A stretch of DNA of 17,882 nucleotides, taken from assembly GCA_964606415.1 (NCBI GenBank), contig CAZSGN010000020.1:1-17882 (forward strand), given 5' to 3'. The translations under genes and the position numbers were made by a program. This DNA is from CAZSGN01 sp964606415 (lineage in GTDB: Bacteria > Bacteroidota > Bacteroidia > Bacteroidales > JBBRXJ01). Under the pieces are notes generated by a model, which saw nothing but the letters and a program-made list of their open reading frames with translations, was not told where the DNA came from and did not search any database. Shown piece by piece: positions 7,473-15,267 of this stretch (within the stretch, counting starts at the first letter, position 1; each line of letters opens with the position of its first letter).

Positions 7473-7892
7473 ATGAAACATTTCATTACATTTTTCACAG
7501 TCCTTTTAATGATAGCTGGAAATCAAATAAAAGGACAGGATACAGATAAAAATGCTCCTGTGGCTGAATTTGACAAAAAAGTGCACAATTATGGAACCAT
7601 TGAAAGAGGATCTGATGGCACTTGTGAGTTCACATTTAAAAACACAGGCAAAGAGCCTTTGGTTTTAAGTAATGTAAGGTCATCATGTGGATGCACCACC
7701 CCAAATTGGACCCGTGAACCTGTAAAAAAGGGAGATGAAGGAACTATTAAAGTTCGCTACAACACACGTATTGTTGGTAGCTTTAACAAAAGCATTACTA
7801 TTTATTCAAATGCATCAAACAACCCCGTTCGCTTAAGTATTCGGGGAAAAGTTGTAAAAGAAAAAGATGAGACATCAGCGAAATCAGAATAA
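7473..7892 (+). CDS. DUF1573 domain secreted protein
   Basis: A 139-residue exported protein. Residues 1-21 form a signal peptide (MKHFITFFTVLLMIAGNQIKG, cleaved near G21/Q22). The remainder is one DUF1573 domain, an immunoglobulin-like beta sandwich related to the ASH/HYDIN-type domains: the FDKKVHNYGTIERGS strand (33-47), the FKNTGKEPLVLSNVRSSCGC segment (55-74) with the invariant CGC turn at 72-74, and a final beta strand pair (SITIYSNASNNPVRLSIRG). The lysine/glutamate-rich tail is probably disordered. The family is abundant in Bacteroidota and its function is largely unknown. It is a single-gene unit with a promoter box before it and a strong terminator after it. Confidence 0.9.
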   Translation: MKHFITFFTVLLMIAGNQIKGQDTDKNAPVAEFDKKVHNYGTIERGSDGTCEFTFKNTGKEPLVLSNVRSSCGCTTPNWTREPVKKGDEGTIKVRYNTRIVGSFNKSITIYSNASNNPVRLSIRGKVVKEKDETSAKSE

Positions 7893-7919
7893 ACATCTCA
7901 TCAAATAACATGTTTTTAT

Positions 7920-7952
7920 AAAATCCCAAATGTTATTTGGGATTTTATTTTA
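7920..7952 (+). terminator. Rho-independent terminator after DUF1573 gene
   Basis: A perfect 12-bp stem, AAAATCCCAAAT (7920-7931) with ATTTGGGATTTT (7935-7946), closes a GTT loop and is followed by ATTTTAT. It starts 27 bases after the stop codon and separates this gene from the aminotransferase. Confidence 0.92.
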
Positions 7953-7978
7953 TATAGTCATTGTAATAATAATATATT

Positions 7979-9187
7979 ATGCCAAACATCTCAGACCGTG
8001 GAATCCGCATGCCGGATTCCCCTATCCGAAAGCTAGCGCCTCTTGCTGAAAAAGCTAAAAAAAGAGGCACCCATGTTCATCATCTAAACATTGGGCAGCC
8101 CGACCTACCTCCCAGTGACACAACCCTAAGCGCCATTCGCAACACAGATATACATGTCATTGAATACAGTCATTCAGCCGGAAACGAATCTTATCGTAAA
8201 AAATTAGCCGAACACTATAACCGCAATGATATTCATGTCAGCGTTGATGATATTTTAATCACCACCGGGGGATCAGAAGCTATTTCTTTCGCACTAAACA
8301 GCACCTGCAACCAGGGAGATGAGATCATCATGCCAGAACCTTTTTATGCAAACTATTTAGGTTTTGCAACGGCTGCAGATGTGAGCATTATTCCCGTCAC
8401 CTCTCATATTGAAGATGGCTTCAAGCTACCTCCTGTCGAGAAATTTGAAGATCTCATTACGCCCAAGACACGTGGCATTTTTATCTGCAATCCCAACAAC
8501 CCCACTGGTTACCTTTATTCGGAACAAGAAATACGTAAACTGGGGGAAATAGCAAAAAAACACGATTTATTTCTTTATGCAGATGAAGTTTACCGGACAC
8601 TTTGCTATGTAGACGAGCCTTTCTTTTCCGTCATGCATCTTGAAGATCTTGAAAATCATGTAATCATGATAGACTCTGCTTCAAAGCGTTATAATGCTTG
8701 TGGATTAAGAGTCGGGGCATTAATTACACGTAATAAAGAAATTATCCACACAGCACTTAAATTTGCACAAGCCAGGTTAAGTCCGCCACATTTTGGACAA
8801 ATTGCCGGAGAAGCAGCACTTGACTCTTCCGTTGAATATCTGGATGAAATTTTTGATGAATTCAAAGGCCGCCGGGATTATGTGGTGAAAGCCCTTAATA
8901 AAATGGAAGGTGTATTTGCTCCTGTACCTAAAGGCGCTTTTTATGCAATGGCAAAACTCCCCGTTGATGATACAGAAAAATTTGCTCAATGGCTATTGAA
9001 TGATTTTCAACATAACAACCAGACGGTTATGCTTGCTCCTGCAGCAGGATTTTACAAAACACCGGGACGAGGAAAAGACGAAATACGGATCGCCTATGTG
9101 CTAAAGAAACATGAATTGATCCAGGCTATGAAATGTCTTGAAGAAGGGCTCAAAGCTTACCCGGGAAAAACTGAAATCATTACATAA
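7979..9187 (+). CDS. Class I/II pyridoxal-phosphate aminotransferase
   Basis: A 402-residue fold-type I PLP enzyme of the aspartate aminotransferase superfamily. Visible residues: the N-terminal HLNIGQPDLPPS loop (35-46), TTGGSEAI (96-102) for phosphate binding, NPNNPTG at 171-177, ADEVYR at 201-206 with D202 contacting the pyridine nitrogen, and the PLP-forming Lys236 in DSASKRYNACGLRVG (232-246) followed by R244. R370 in EIRIAYVL is the expected substrate carboxylate arginine. It probably transaminates an amino acid with 2-oxoglutarate, but specificity (aspartate, aromatic or other) cannot be read off. It starts 32 bp after the upstream terminator, so it has its own promoter; no good TAnnTTTG box was found. 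Confidence 0.9.
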   Translation: MPNISDRGIRMPDSPIRKLAPLAEKAKKRGTHVHHLNIGQPDLPPSDTTLSAIRNTDIHVIEYSHSAGNESYRKKLAEHYNRNDIHVSVDDILITTGGSEAISFALNSTCNQGDEIIMPEPFYANYLGFATAADVSIIPVTSHIEDGFKLPPVEKFEDLITPKTRGIFICNPNNPTGYLYSEQEIRKLGEIAKKHDLFLYADEVYRTLCYVDEPFFSVMHLEDLENHVIMIDSASKRYNACGLRVGALITRNKEIIHTALKFAQARLSPPHFGQIAGEAALDSSVEYLDEIFDEFKGRRDYVVKALNKMEGVFAPVPKGAFYAMAKLPVDDTEKFAQWLLNDFQHNNQTVMLAPAAGFYKTPGRGKDEIRIAYVLKKHELIQAMKCLEEGLKAYPGKTEIIT

Positions 9188-9250
9188 AGCTTTCATATTA
9201 AATCTTATACAAGAGGGTTTTTTATCTTAGCAAAAACTTAATCAAATCTT

Positions 9251-10150
9251 ATGTATTTTATACCTAAATACAGGCGGGGCATCTGGAATAAATATCGCCG
9301 GGGCATGCCGGTTATTGAAATGCTTATCAAAGATATTCGCTTTAGTTTCCACAGACTGCAAATTTTTTTGGTCCATGGCTTCTCTGCTCCTCTAATTGTT
9401 TGCCTGCCACATTTCCCCAGCAGACGCTCTGCCTTATATAAATTCTGCAGGTATAAAAAATACAACATAACCAACAAACCCACATCAAGTGCAGATGTAG
9501 CTGTTTATTATGATTACAATAATGACCGGGAGGAATACGATCTGCTTAAACCTTACATTGGAAAAACACCAACAATTAACTACAAATCACGCGATATCAG
9601 CAAAAAAAACGTGGATAAAAATTTCACAGAAGTATTTGGTTATTCCTCTTTTGTAGATCCTTTTACCCATCAAGGTCCCTGCGTCAAAAAAAATGATGTC
9701 AATGCAATGCATGATGGTGTCATTATTCAATGCCCTACTGACCATAAAGACGAAAATTATGTTTACCAAATCGCCCTTGATAACCTTGCAGAGAACGGAA
9801 TGCATGAGGATGTCAGAATACCTTTTATTGGCGGGGAAATTCCGTTGGTTTTTCTTCAATACCGGCCTCAGCATGATCGATTTAGAACAGCAGTAGAAAG
9901 TAAGATCAAAGAAACAGAAGAAATTCTAAGCCCGTGGGAAATTGACAAGGTTAAAGCACTAACTAAAAAAATGAATCTTGATTTTGGCGAGATGGACGCC
10001 ATTCGACATAAACAGGATGGCAAACTATACATCATTGACATCAATGACACACCCAGCTCGAGAGCAAGACTTTTCCCGGGAAAAACATTTGAAACATTCC
10101 TGGAAAGGCAAGGCCGTATTTTTGATAAAATCTTTCTCAAAAAAGCTTAA
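9251..10150 (+). CDS. Uncharacterised ATP-grasp-like protein
   Basis: A 299-residue soluble protein that I recognise only at superfamily level. The C-terminal stretch DFGEMDAIRHKQDGKLYIID (244-263) followed by INDTPSSR resembles the last part of an ATP-grasp domain, where an acidic residue and a D-x-N triad bind magnesium (candidates E247, D263, N265). The middle has EVFGYSSFVDPFTHQGPCVKK (127-147) and NAMHDGVIIQCP (151-162), consistent with a divergent nucleotide-binding lobe. The N-terminus is rich in Arg and aromatics with a hydrophobic patch (RLQIFLVHGFSAPLIVCLP), not a clear signal peptide. ATP-grasp enzymes ligate a carboxylate to an amine or thiol; no substrate is suggested by the neighbours. 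It ends 119 bp before the terminator at 10269. Confidence 0.6.
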   Translation: MYFIPKYRRGIWNKYRRGMPVIEMLIKDIRFSFHRLQIFLVHGFSAPLIVCLPHFPSRRSALYKFCRYKKYNITNKPTSSADVAVYYDYNNDREEYDLLKPYIGKTPTINYKSRDISKKNVDKNFTEVFGYSSFVDPFTHQGPCVKKNDVNAMHDGVIIQCPTDHKDENYVYQIALDNLAENGMHEDVRIPFIGGEIPLVFLQYRPQHDRFRTAVESKIKETEEILSPWEIDKVKALTKKMNLDFGEMDAIRHKQDGKLYIIDINDTPSSRARLFPGKTFETFLERQGRIFDKIFLKKA

Positions 10151-10160
10151 AATAATAAAC

Positions 10161-10310
10161 ATGAAAACGGGCCGGAAAACAAATAATAACCCGGACCGCC
10201 ATTTCTTATGCTACATTCGGGCTAAGTTGATCGGTCTGAAAGCATTGAGAAAAGAGCTTTGCATTAGCAAGGCCCCAATTGAACGGAATAGCTCAATTGG
10301 GGCCTTTATT
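10161..10310 (+). ncRNA. Possible structured small RNA or 3'UTR
   Basis: Between the ATP-grasp-like gene and the terminator lie nested inverted repeats: CGGGCCGG (10168-10175) with CCGGACCG (10191-10198), allowing one G.A mismatch; GCTAA (10221-10225) with TTAGC (10264-10268); inside it AAAGC (10239-10243) with GCTTT (10256-10260). A strong terminator follows at once. This could be the 3' end of the ATP-grasp mRNA or a processed small RNA. No promoter is evident. Confidence 0.25.
10269..10310. terminator. Strong terminator containing repeat copy D
   Basis: A 14-bp perfect stem, AAGGCCCCAATTGA (10269-10282) with TCAATTGGGGCCTT (10293-10306), is followed by TATT on the plus strand. It lies between the convergent ATP-grasp-like and TonB receptor genes and is better suited to the plus strand, since the minus side has few T residues. 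Its central 20 bases (10278-10297) match the core of repeat copy A at 18 of 20 positions. Confidence 0.88.
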
Positions 10311-10344
10311 AAACAATAATCGACCTATTTTTGCAGCCCCATCA

Positions 10345-12375
10345 TCAAAGCGGTAAATCATAACGAATTCCTGCCCTGGTCCAACGGCCGGGCTGATAAA
10401 CGTTACCATAATCAAAATAAGTCTGATCCAGCAGATTGTTGACCATCATAAAGATCCTCCAGTCATTCCAGTGATATTCTACACGGGCATCCAGCAACCA
10501 TACAGGTTCATATTCATGCTCTGTATAAAGACCATCCGAAGAATTATATAAAGAATAACTGCCGTTCCGATGCTGATACGAAGTATTTGCCGTAAAAACA
10601 AACTGATCCAGCACAGACCATTTCAATCCAAGTCTTAAATGATGTCTCAGATGATCCAGCGCATAATTAGAAACCAGCCCCTGATCATCCTTAACCATGT
10701 CATAATAAGTATAAGACAAATCTAATTGCTGAAAAGCAAACCAGGCATTCTGATTTCCGGAAAGACTCCACCTTCCCCGCCATTCAATCCCCCGGGTATT
10801 TAAAGCCGTCAGGTTCTCGGTATGCCAGACACTATCCCGCCTGATCCAATCAATGACATCCCGGGTGTGACGGTTAAACAACGTCAATTCAGTCAACAGA
10901 TGATCATTTTTATAACCCGCGCCAATCTCATAAACCTCAGCCTTTTCGGGCTTCAGCTCAGGATTTCCAATATTATCAGGATCTTCATAAAAAAGATCAG
11001 TAAAAGTAGGCGTCCGGTAAGTTTGCCGCCAGGCGGTAAAAACCTTCCAATAAGAAGACAAGCGATAGGTGAGCTCTGAAGAAGGATACCATCCGCTATG
11101 CCCGCTTTTCTCCATTCCGGCAAGTGTTATTGCATTCGACCATTCCCAGCGGCCCAGGTTAAACTCATAAGCAAAAAGCTGTTTCCAATGAACACGGTTA
11201 AAATATTTTGTATACTGATCTCCTTCATAACCCGGCACATCAACCGGTTGTGATAATGAAACCCCCAGGTTATTGCTTAAAATTTCTTCGTAACGGATAG
11301 AAGATGCCATCTGAAACTGGCCTTTCCAGAACGGATAATAAAAATTAAAATCACCCTCCAGCATATCAGAACGGTGATGATTTTCATATAAATCAGGATC
11401 ATCCCTGAAGAGGAGGAATCGATCCCAATGACGGCGCCAGTAAACAGCATGATCCATCCTGAAAACACCTTTCTTTTGTATTTTCAGTCCTGATAAAAAA
11501 CTTCTATTCTCGTCATACTGATCAGGAAAACGCGCTGAATAAAACTGATTGGCGCCCATTTTTTTATCCTGGTAACCAGCAAGCCATTTTATCTGATAAG
11601 AATTAAATGCTTTTTGTCCCATGTAGAAGAATTTGGAACTATTGAAATCTGAATTTGGCAAATAACCATCTGACCGGGCATAAGAAGCACCCAACAAATG
11701 CTGGCTACCACCCCATTTGCCATTCAATTTAACATCACTTCTAAATAAGCCATAAGTCCCGGCCTCTGACCGTAAAGCAAGATAGTTAGAATCTTCCGGC
11801 TCAACCACAAAATTAGCCACACCAGTAAGCCCTGATGCCGATTGAACACCGGCAGCATTACCACGAAGCACGTCAATTTGATCAATTAAAAAAGGAAAGA
11901 TGGGAAGATTAAGACTGTAGTGACCTGTTTGGGGATCAGTAAGATTCATTTTATTTAACAAGACCAAAGACTGGTCGAAAGAGCCACCACGAAGAGAAAG
12001 ATCTGATTGCACATCAAAAGTACCACGTTGACGTACATCTACGCCTGTAGCATTCTCGAGTAATTCACCATAACCAGGCGACGATGAATAATCAATTTGC
12101 TGAGCCGTGATCACATCAATGGCATTCAGGCCAATTTGATCATCAACAAGCATTTCCTCCTCGACAACCACCTCTTCAAGCTCACGAATCCTGTTCAAAT
12201 CATTGGTGTCTGACTGGGCTTCGGCTTTAGGTGCCATTACCAGCATACTGTAAGTCATTGCCAGGGGCGCAATGCGAATTTGTTTACCCAGGCTTTGCAT
12301 TACAGCATACCCTTTGCCGCTCCATTGTTTAAAATGGACAATCCCTTTCTGAAAGGGCTTTCTACGTGTTTTCAT
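10345..12375 (-). CDS. TonB-dependent outer-membrane receptor
   Basis: A 676-residue outer-membrane beta-barrel transporter energised by TonB. The long N-terminus holds FKQWSGKGYAVMQSLGKQIR (15-34), the extended-signal-type segment seen before the hydrophobic core in some Bacteroidota receptors, then IAPLAMTYSMLVMAPKAEA with likely cleavage before Gln54. A TonB-box-like ELEEVVVEEE is at 65-74. The plug domain covers about 84-195 (LLENATGVDVRQRG, LSLRGGSFDQSLVLL, IDQIDVLRGNAAGVQSA), and the rest is barrel, with the NPELKPEKAEVYEIG receptor motif and a final RWTRAGIRYDLPL strand. There is no carboxypeptidase-like N-terminal domain and no SusD partner. The BtuB-like layout hints at a vitamin or siderophore ligand, but no cobalamin riboswitch is visible upstream. 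Confidence 0.92.
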   Translation of the reverse strand: MKTRRKPFQKGIVHFKQWSGKGYAVMQSLGKQIRIAPLAMTYSMLVMAPKAEAQSDTNDLNRIRELEEVVVEEEMLVDDQIGLNAIDVITAQQIDYSSSPGYGELLENATGVDVRQRGTFDVQSDLSLRGGSFDQSLVLLNKMNLTDPQTGHYSLNLPIFPFLIDQIDVLRGNAAGVQSASGLTGVANFVVEPEDSNYLALRSEAGTYGLFRSDVKLNGKWGGSQHLLGASYARSDGYLPNSDFNSSKFFYMGQKAFNSYQIKWLAGYQDKKMGANQFYSARFPDQYDENRSFLSGLKIQKKGVFRMDHAVYWRRHWDRFLLFRDDPDLYENHHRSDMLEGDFNFYYPFWKGQFQMASSIRYEEILSNNLGVSLSQPVDVPGYEGDQYTKYFNRVHWKQLFAYEFNLGRWEWSNAITLAGMEKSGHSGWYPSSELTYRLSSYWKVFTAWRQTYRTPTFTDLFYEDPDNIGNPELKPEKAEVYEIGAGYKNDHLLTELTLFNRHTRDVIDWIRRDSVWHTENLTALNTRGIEWRGRWSLSGNQNAWFAFQQLDLSYTYYDMVKDDQGLVSNYALDHLRHHLRLGLKWSVLDQFVFTANTSYQHRNGSYSLYNSSDGLYTEHEYEPVWLLDARVEYHWNDWRIFMMVNNLLDQTYFDYGNVYQPGRWTRAGIRYDLPL

Positions 12376-12413
12376 TATTTATTATTTATTGGTTTAACAG
12401 CGGTAAAAATAAT

Positions 12414-12456
12414 TAAACCCACTGAAGTCACGACAAATAAAACCATGAAATCACGA
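12414..12456 (-). repeat. Two direct near-repeats upstream of the TonB receptor
   Basis: TAAACCCACTGAAGTCACGA (12414-12433) and TAAAACCATGAAATCACGA (12438-12456) are direct repeats with about 16 matching positions and a 24-base period. They lie 39-81 bp upstream of the receptor start. They could be tandem regulator sites, or decay products of the CACGAA-type dispersed repeats common in this phylum. Confidence 0.45.
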
Positions 12457-12930
12457 AAGTAAGCTTGTTATTATTGATTTTTCAGCAAAATAAAACCTGG
12501 CGTTAAAATTATTAAAGGTTCTACCACGAACATTTATCTCTTGCAAAATTTAATGAAAGTTTGCAATTTGTTTATATGTAGATGAAACCCAAATTGAGCG
12601 ATTTCGCTCAATGGTTTAAGGTCGTTTATATGTTGTATTTTCAGCCCTCCTAATTCATATCAAAATATAATGTCGCATCTTTATGTCGAGAATAAAGTCA
12701 ACTTATAAGGCAAAGAACATAAATTACTGATTTTAAACAACAAAAGTTTCACAATAACTTATAAAGCACGAATCATTAAAACACAGGAGTAAATCATTGA
12801 TTTCGTTTATTTTTTAATATTCCAATGGCTTAACATAAGTCATAATAAAAAAAGTTTTGTACCTTTAATTTTGTAAAAAAGTTTTAAATAACCTTGATAG
12901 AAAACCCTTTTAACTTAAAACCAGTATATC
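12457..12930. other. AT-rich divergent intergenic region
   Basis: About 470 bp between the divergent TonB receptor and HEAT-repeat genes. It holds repeat copy B (12584-12615), a 7-bp dyad TTGCAAA/TTTGCAA around 12541-12566, and a TAnnTTTG box, TAATTTTG at 12866-12873, 57 bp before the HEAT gene start; no matching TTG lies 19 bases further up. No credible ORF or tRNA was seen, and no riboswitch consensus. Confidence 0.5.
12584..12615 (+). repeat. Dispersed palindromic repeat, copy B
   Basis: ATTGAGCG (12593-12600) and CGCTCAAT (12605-12612) pair perfectly around an ATTT loop, preceded by GAAACCCAA. It is the same element as copy A, in the opposite orientation; the flank AACCCAA is shared as well as the palindrome. 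No T-run follows, so it is not an obvious terminator. Confidence 0.75.
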
Positions 12931-14094
12931 ATGTTTACACGCATCACACCTGATAAGATTAACAAATGGAAAAACAAAAAGAAAATCAACAAGCTGATCT
13001 CGGCGATTAACCACCCCAATGACGACCTCAGCAATATGGCTATTGAGGGACTTAATGAAGTTGACGGTACAGAAGCTGTTATGGACCTTGTAAAAGTTTT
13101 GGAACAAGGGAAGACCAAAGATCGTATTGGCGCAGCCAGGGGACTTTCCAGGCTTGGAGACAAAAGAGCAGTACCTGCGCTGATCAATGCCTTATCTAAT
13201 GACGAGGCCAGTGTAAAAATACAAGCAGCCAAAGCATTGGGTCACATCAAAGACCCGCAAGCCGTTAATGCACTGATTACAACCTTAAATGATCAAAGCA
13301 ACGAGATCGTACACGACCAGATTGTTAATGCCCTGGTAAGTATTGGTGACCCCTCCGTTGATTTACTCTTAGAGGCTTTTGACACACATACAGCTCTCCA
13401 TGTCAGGAAACATGCCCTTTTAGCTCTTGGTAAAATTGGATCAGTTAATGCCCTTCCTGCCTTGATCAAAAGCATGAAAAACCCAAATCATGAAATCCGG
13501 GAAGCGGCAGAGAAAGCACTCTACAATATTGGCAAACATGACATTAATGGAATGATCAAGCTACTGAACGACCCGGAAACCAGGATTGCTGCAATCCGGA
13601 TACTTGGGCATATCGGTGATATAGAAACTATTGATCCGCTCGTTAATATATTAAACCATGACGAACCCGAAATTGCTGCCGAAGTTATCCGGACATTGGG
13701 AAAATTAGGTGGGCTAACCGCGATACAACTGCTCTCTGAACTCTTATCCGACGAAAGATATAAGGACATCCGGGCAGATGGCGCTGCCTCCAAAGAAGAG
13801 CAAGCCAGCATTAATAAAAGGAATGAACAAAACAGACGCATTCGGAGAAATATCGTGCAGGCACTGGGACAAAATCCTTCGCAGGATATTTCCGATATTA
13901 TCATTGAAGCATTAACAGACCCTTACACACGCCATGAGGCAATAGAATGCATTATTAAACTGGGTAAAAACACAATCAATAAAGCACTGAGGCAAGATGA
14001 ATGGATTGCAGATGATTTGCTCCATGCCCTCCGAAAAGAAAAAACAGAGCGAAACAAAGAACTAATTAATGTTATTGAAACCCAAATTGAATGA
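12931..14094 (+). CDS. HEAT-repeat protein
   Basis: A 387-residue, probably cytoplasmic protein made almost wholly of HEAT/PBS-lyase-type helical repeats of about 31 residues. Clear repeat turns include AARGLSRLGDKRAVPALINA (69-88), AAKALGHIKDPQAVNALITT, HALLALGKIGSVNALPALIK, AAEKALYNIGKHD, AIRILGHIGDIETIDPLVNI and VIRTLGKLGGLTAIQLLSEL. Such arrays form right-handed solenoids that bind proteins; no enzyme domain is present. A charged, lower-complexity insertion (DGAASKEEQASINKRNEQNR) interrupts the array near residue 290. The last residues (IETQIE) and the stop codon coincide with a half copy of the dispersed repeat at 14077-14090. The binding partner is unknown, and the neighbours do not suggest one. 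Confidence 0.85.
   Translation: MFTRITPDKINKWKNKKKINKLISAINHPNDDLSNMAIEGLNEVDGTEAVMDLVKVLEQGKTKDRIGAARGLSRLGDKRAVPALINALSNDEASVKIQAAKALGHIKDPQAVNALITTLNDQSNEIVHDQIVNALVSIGDPSVDLLLEAFDTHTALHVRKHALLALGKIGSVNALPALIKSMKNPNHEIREAAEKALYNIGKHDINGMIKLLNDPETRIAAIRILGHIGDIETIDPLVNILNHDEPEIAAEVIRTLGKLGGLTAIQLLSELLSDERYKDIRADGAASKEEQASINKRNEQNRRIRRNIVQALGQNPSQDISDIIIEALTDPYTRHEAIECIIKLGKNTINKALRQDEWIADDLLHALRKEKTERNKELINVIETQIE
14077..14090 (+). repeat. Half copy C of the dispersed repeat
   Basis: GAAACCCAAATTGA is identical over 14 bases to 12584-12597 in copy B. The palindrome's right arm is missing; the sequence diverges into ATGATTATTC. It encodes the last residues of the HEAT-repeat protein and runs to 2 bases before the stop codon begins. 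Confidence 0.5.
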
Positions 14095-14099
14095 TTATT

Positions 14100-14121
14100 C
14101 CCTTCAGTCATGAGCTAAGGG
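14100..14121 (+). terminator. Weak hairpin after the HEAT-repeat gene
   Basis: CCCTT (14100-14104) pairs with AAGGG (14117-14121) over a 12-base loop, followed by TTCTGT. The stem is short, so termination is doubtful. Confidence 0.25.
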
Positions 14122-14232
14122 TTCTGTCCTGACCTTCCGGGTATTTAAAAAATATAAATCTTATCTTACATCAAGTTCTTTGCATTAAGAAACAACATAT
14201 ATTTCTAATCATCATCTTTGTCTCAAGCAATT

Positions 14233-15072
14233 ATGATTCAAATAAAACAACCTGTCGTCATCTTCCCTCATATTGAAAAAACAGCTGGCACAACCATTAA
14301 ATGGGTCCTGAGAAATACCTTTGGTATCCGGCACTGTGATACCATGAGAAGTAAGACAAGAATATTCGATGAAAAAGAATTCAAAAGGGCACTCCAAATT
14401 TTCCCTTTTGGCCTGCATAGTTTCGCCGGACACAATTTAAAAGCACCTACCCGTTTTATTAACGGCTCTGATATCTTTTTTTTCACCGTGCTACGTGATC
14501 CTGTCCAACGATCAGCATCATTTTATCAAGACAATTGCCTGCGAGGAAAAATGGACATTTCACTTGAAAAATGGATTCAAAACCCTTACAGGCAGAATAT
14601 GCAGGTTAAACAAATTGCCGGGGAGGAAAATTTGGATAAAGCTATTGATATCATACACAAGCATTATAAACTTATTGGCCTGACAGAAGAACTCTCCCTA
14701 ACACTTCAGCTTTTTAAAATAATGGCCCCTTACCCCATCAATATCAATTACCGTAAAAAAATAGTGGCAAGGGATAATCAGATAAAAAAAAGAATACTGG
14801 AGAATCCGGAATATATGAGAATACTGGAAGAGTATAATAATCTCGACATTCAACTTTTTGATTACATCAGGAAAGAACTTTTTCCTCATTACCTGAAAAC
14901 TTATCAGGACCAACTGAGCAAAATACCACAGCCTAACCTAATAAAACAATCCACGAACAGCCTTCATTACCGTACCGGACAAGCATACAACAAGCTTATT
15001 TACCGCCAGATCAATAAAATAAGAGGAAAGGGTTCTTTCCCTACACCCATACAAAATGATCAGAATTCCTGA
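14233..15072 (+). CDS. Sulfotransferase-family protein
   Basis: A 279-residue protein resembling the Sulfotransfer_2 / heparan-sulfate-2-O-type families, which transfer sulfate from PAPS to a carbohydrate or other acceptor. The 5'-phosphosulfate loop is HIEKTAGTTI at residues 13-22 with the essential Lys18, and the 3'-phosphate-binding motif is TVLRDPVQRSASFYQD at 85-100 with R88 and S96. The frame also permits a TTG start at 14218 (five more residues), but the ATG at 14233 places the first strand (VVIFPHIEK) at the usual distance. There is no signal peptide. It is apparently monocistronic; no glycosyltransferase or PAPS-synthesis gene is nearby, so the acceptor cannot be inferred. Confidence 0.8.
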   Translation: MIQIKQPVVIFPHIEKTAGTTIKWVLRNTFGIRHCDTMRSKTRIFDEKEFKRALQIFPFGLHSFAGHNLKAPTRFINGSDIFFFTVLRDPVQRSASFYQDNCLRGKMDISLEKWIQNPYRQNMQVKQIAGEENLDKAIDIIHKHYKLIGLTEELSLTLQLFKIMAPYPININYRKKIVARDNQIKKRILENPEYMRILEEYNNLDIQLFDYIRKELFPHYLKTYQDQLSKIPQPNLIKQSTNSLHYRTGQAYNKLIYRQINKIRGKGSFPTPIQNDQNS

Positions 15073-15119
15073 ATAACCAAGCAACAATACTTAACAGGAA
15101 TGCCCTATATTTAATCATC

Positions 15120-15215
15120 TCAGGCGTTTTCTACAGGCTTTGTCTTGCAGAAAATATATCCCCAAAAAACCAAGAAAAGAAGAAGGACAGGCATAAACAT
15201 TTTTAATAAAAACAT
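15120..15215 (-). CDS. Possible 31-residue single-span membrane protein
   Basis: On the minus strand, between two plus-strand genes, an ATG at 15215 opens a 31-codon frame: MFLLKMFMPVLLLFLVFWGY then IFCKTKPVENA and TGA. It would be one transmembrane helix with a short polar tail. Alternative starts are at 15200 and 15194. No promoter or ribosome-binding site is convincing, so this may be chance. Confidence 0.25.
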   Translation of the reverse strand: MFLLKMFMPVLLLFLVFWGYIFCKTKPVENA

Positions 15216-15267
15216 TAAATTTACATGACCCTATTTATTAAAAAAGTAATAAAACCAAAGCACCATT

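Noticed and set aside
9978..10319. 113-codon ORF overlapping the ATP-grasp-like gene
   Set aside because: Out of frame with the real gene and runs straight through a strong terminator.
12376..12600. Cobalamin riboswitch upstream of the BtuB-like receptor
   Set aside because: No GCCACTG box or other conserved cobalamin-riboswitch core could be found on the minus strand.
12582..12653. 23-codon ORF starting MKPKLSDF
   Set aside because: It is a translation of repeat copy B and has no independent support.
13521..13904. 127-codon minus-strand ORF inside the HEAT-repeat gene
   Set aside because: Serine-rich antisense shadow of a repetitive coding sequence; no family resemblance.
14218..14232. 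TTG start adding five residues to the sulfotransferase
   Set aside because: The in-frame ATG at 14233 fits the family start better, and CTTTG here may belong to a promoter-like box.
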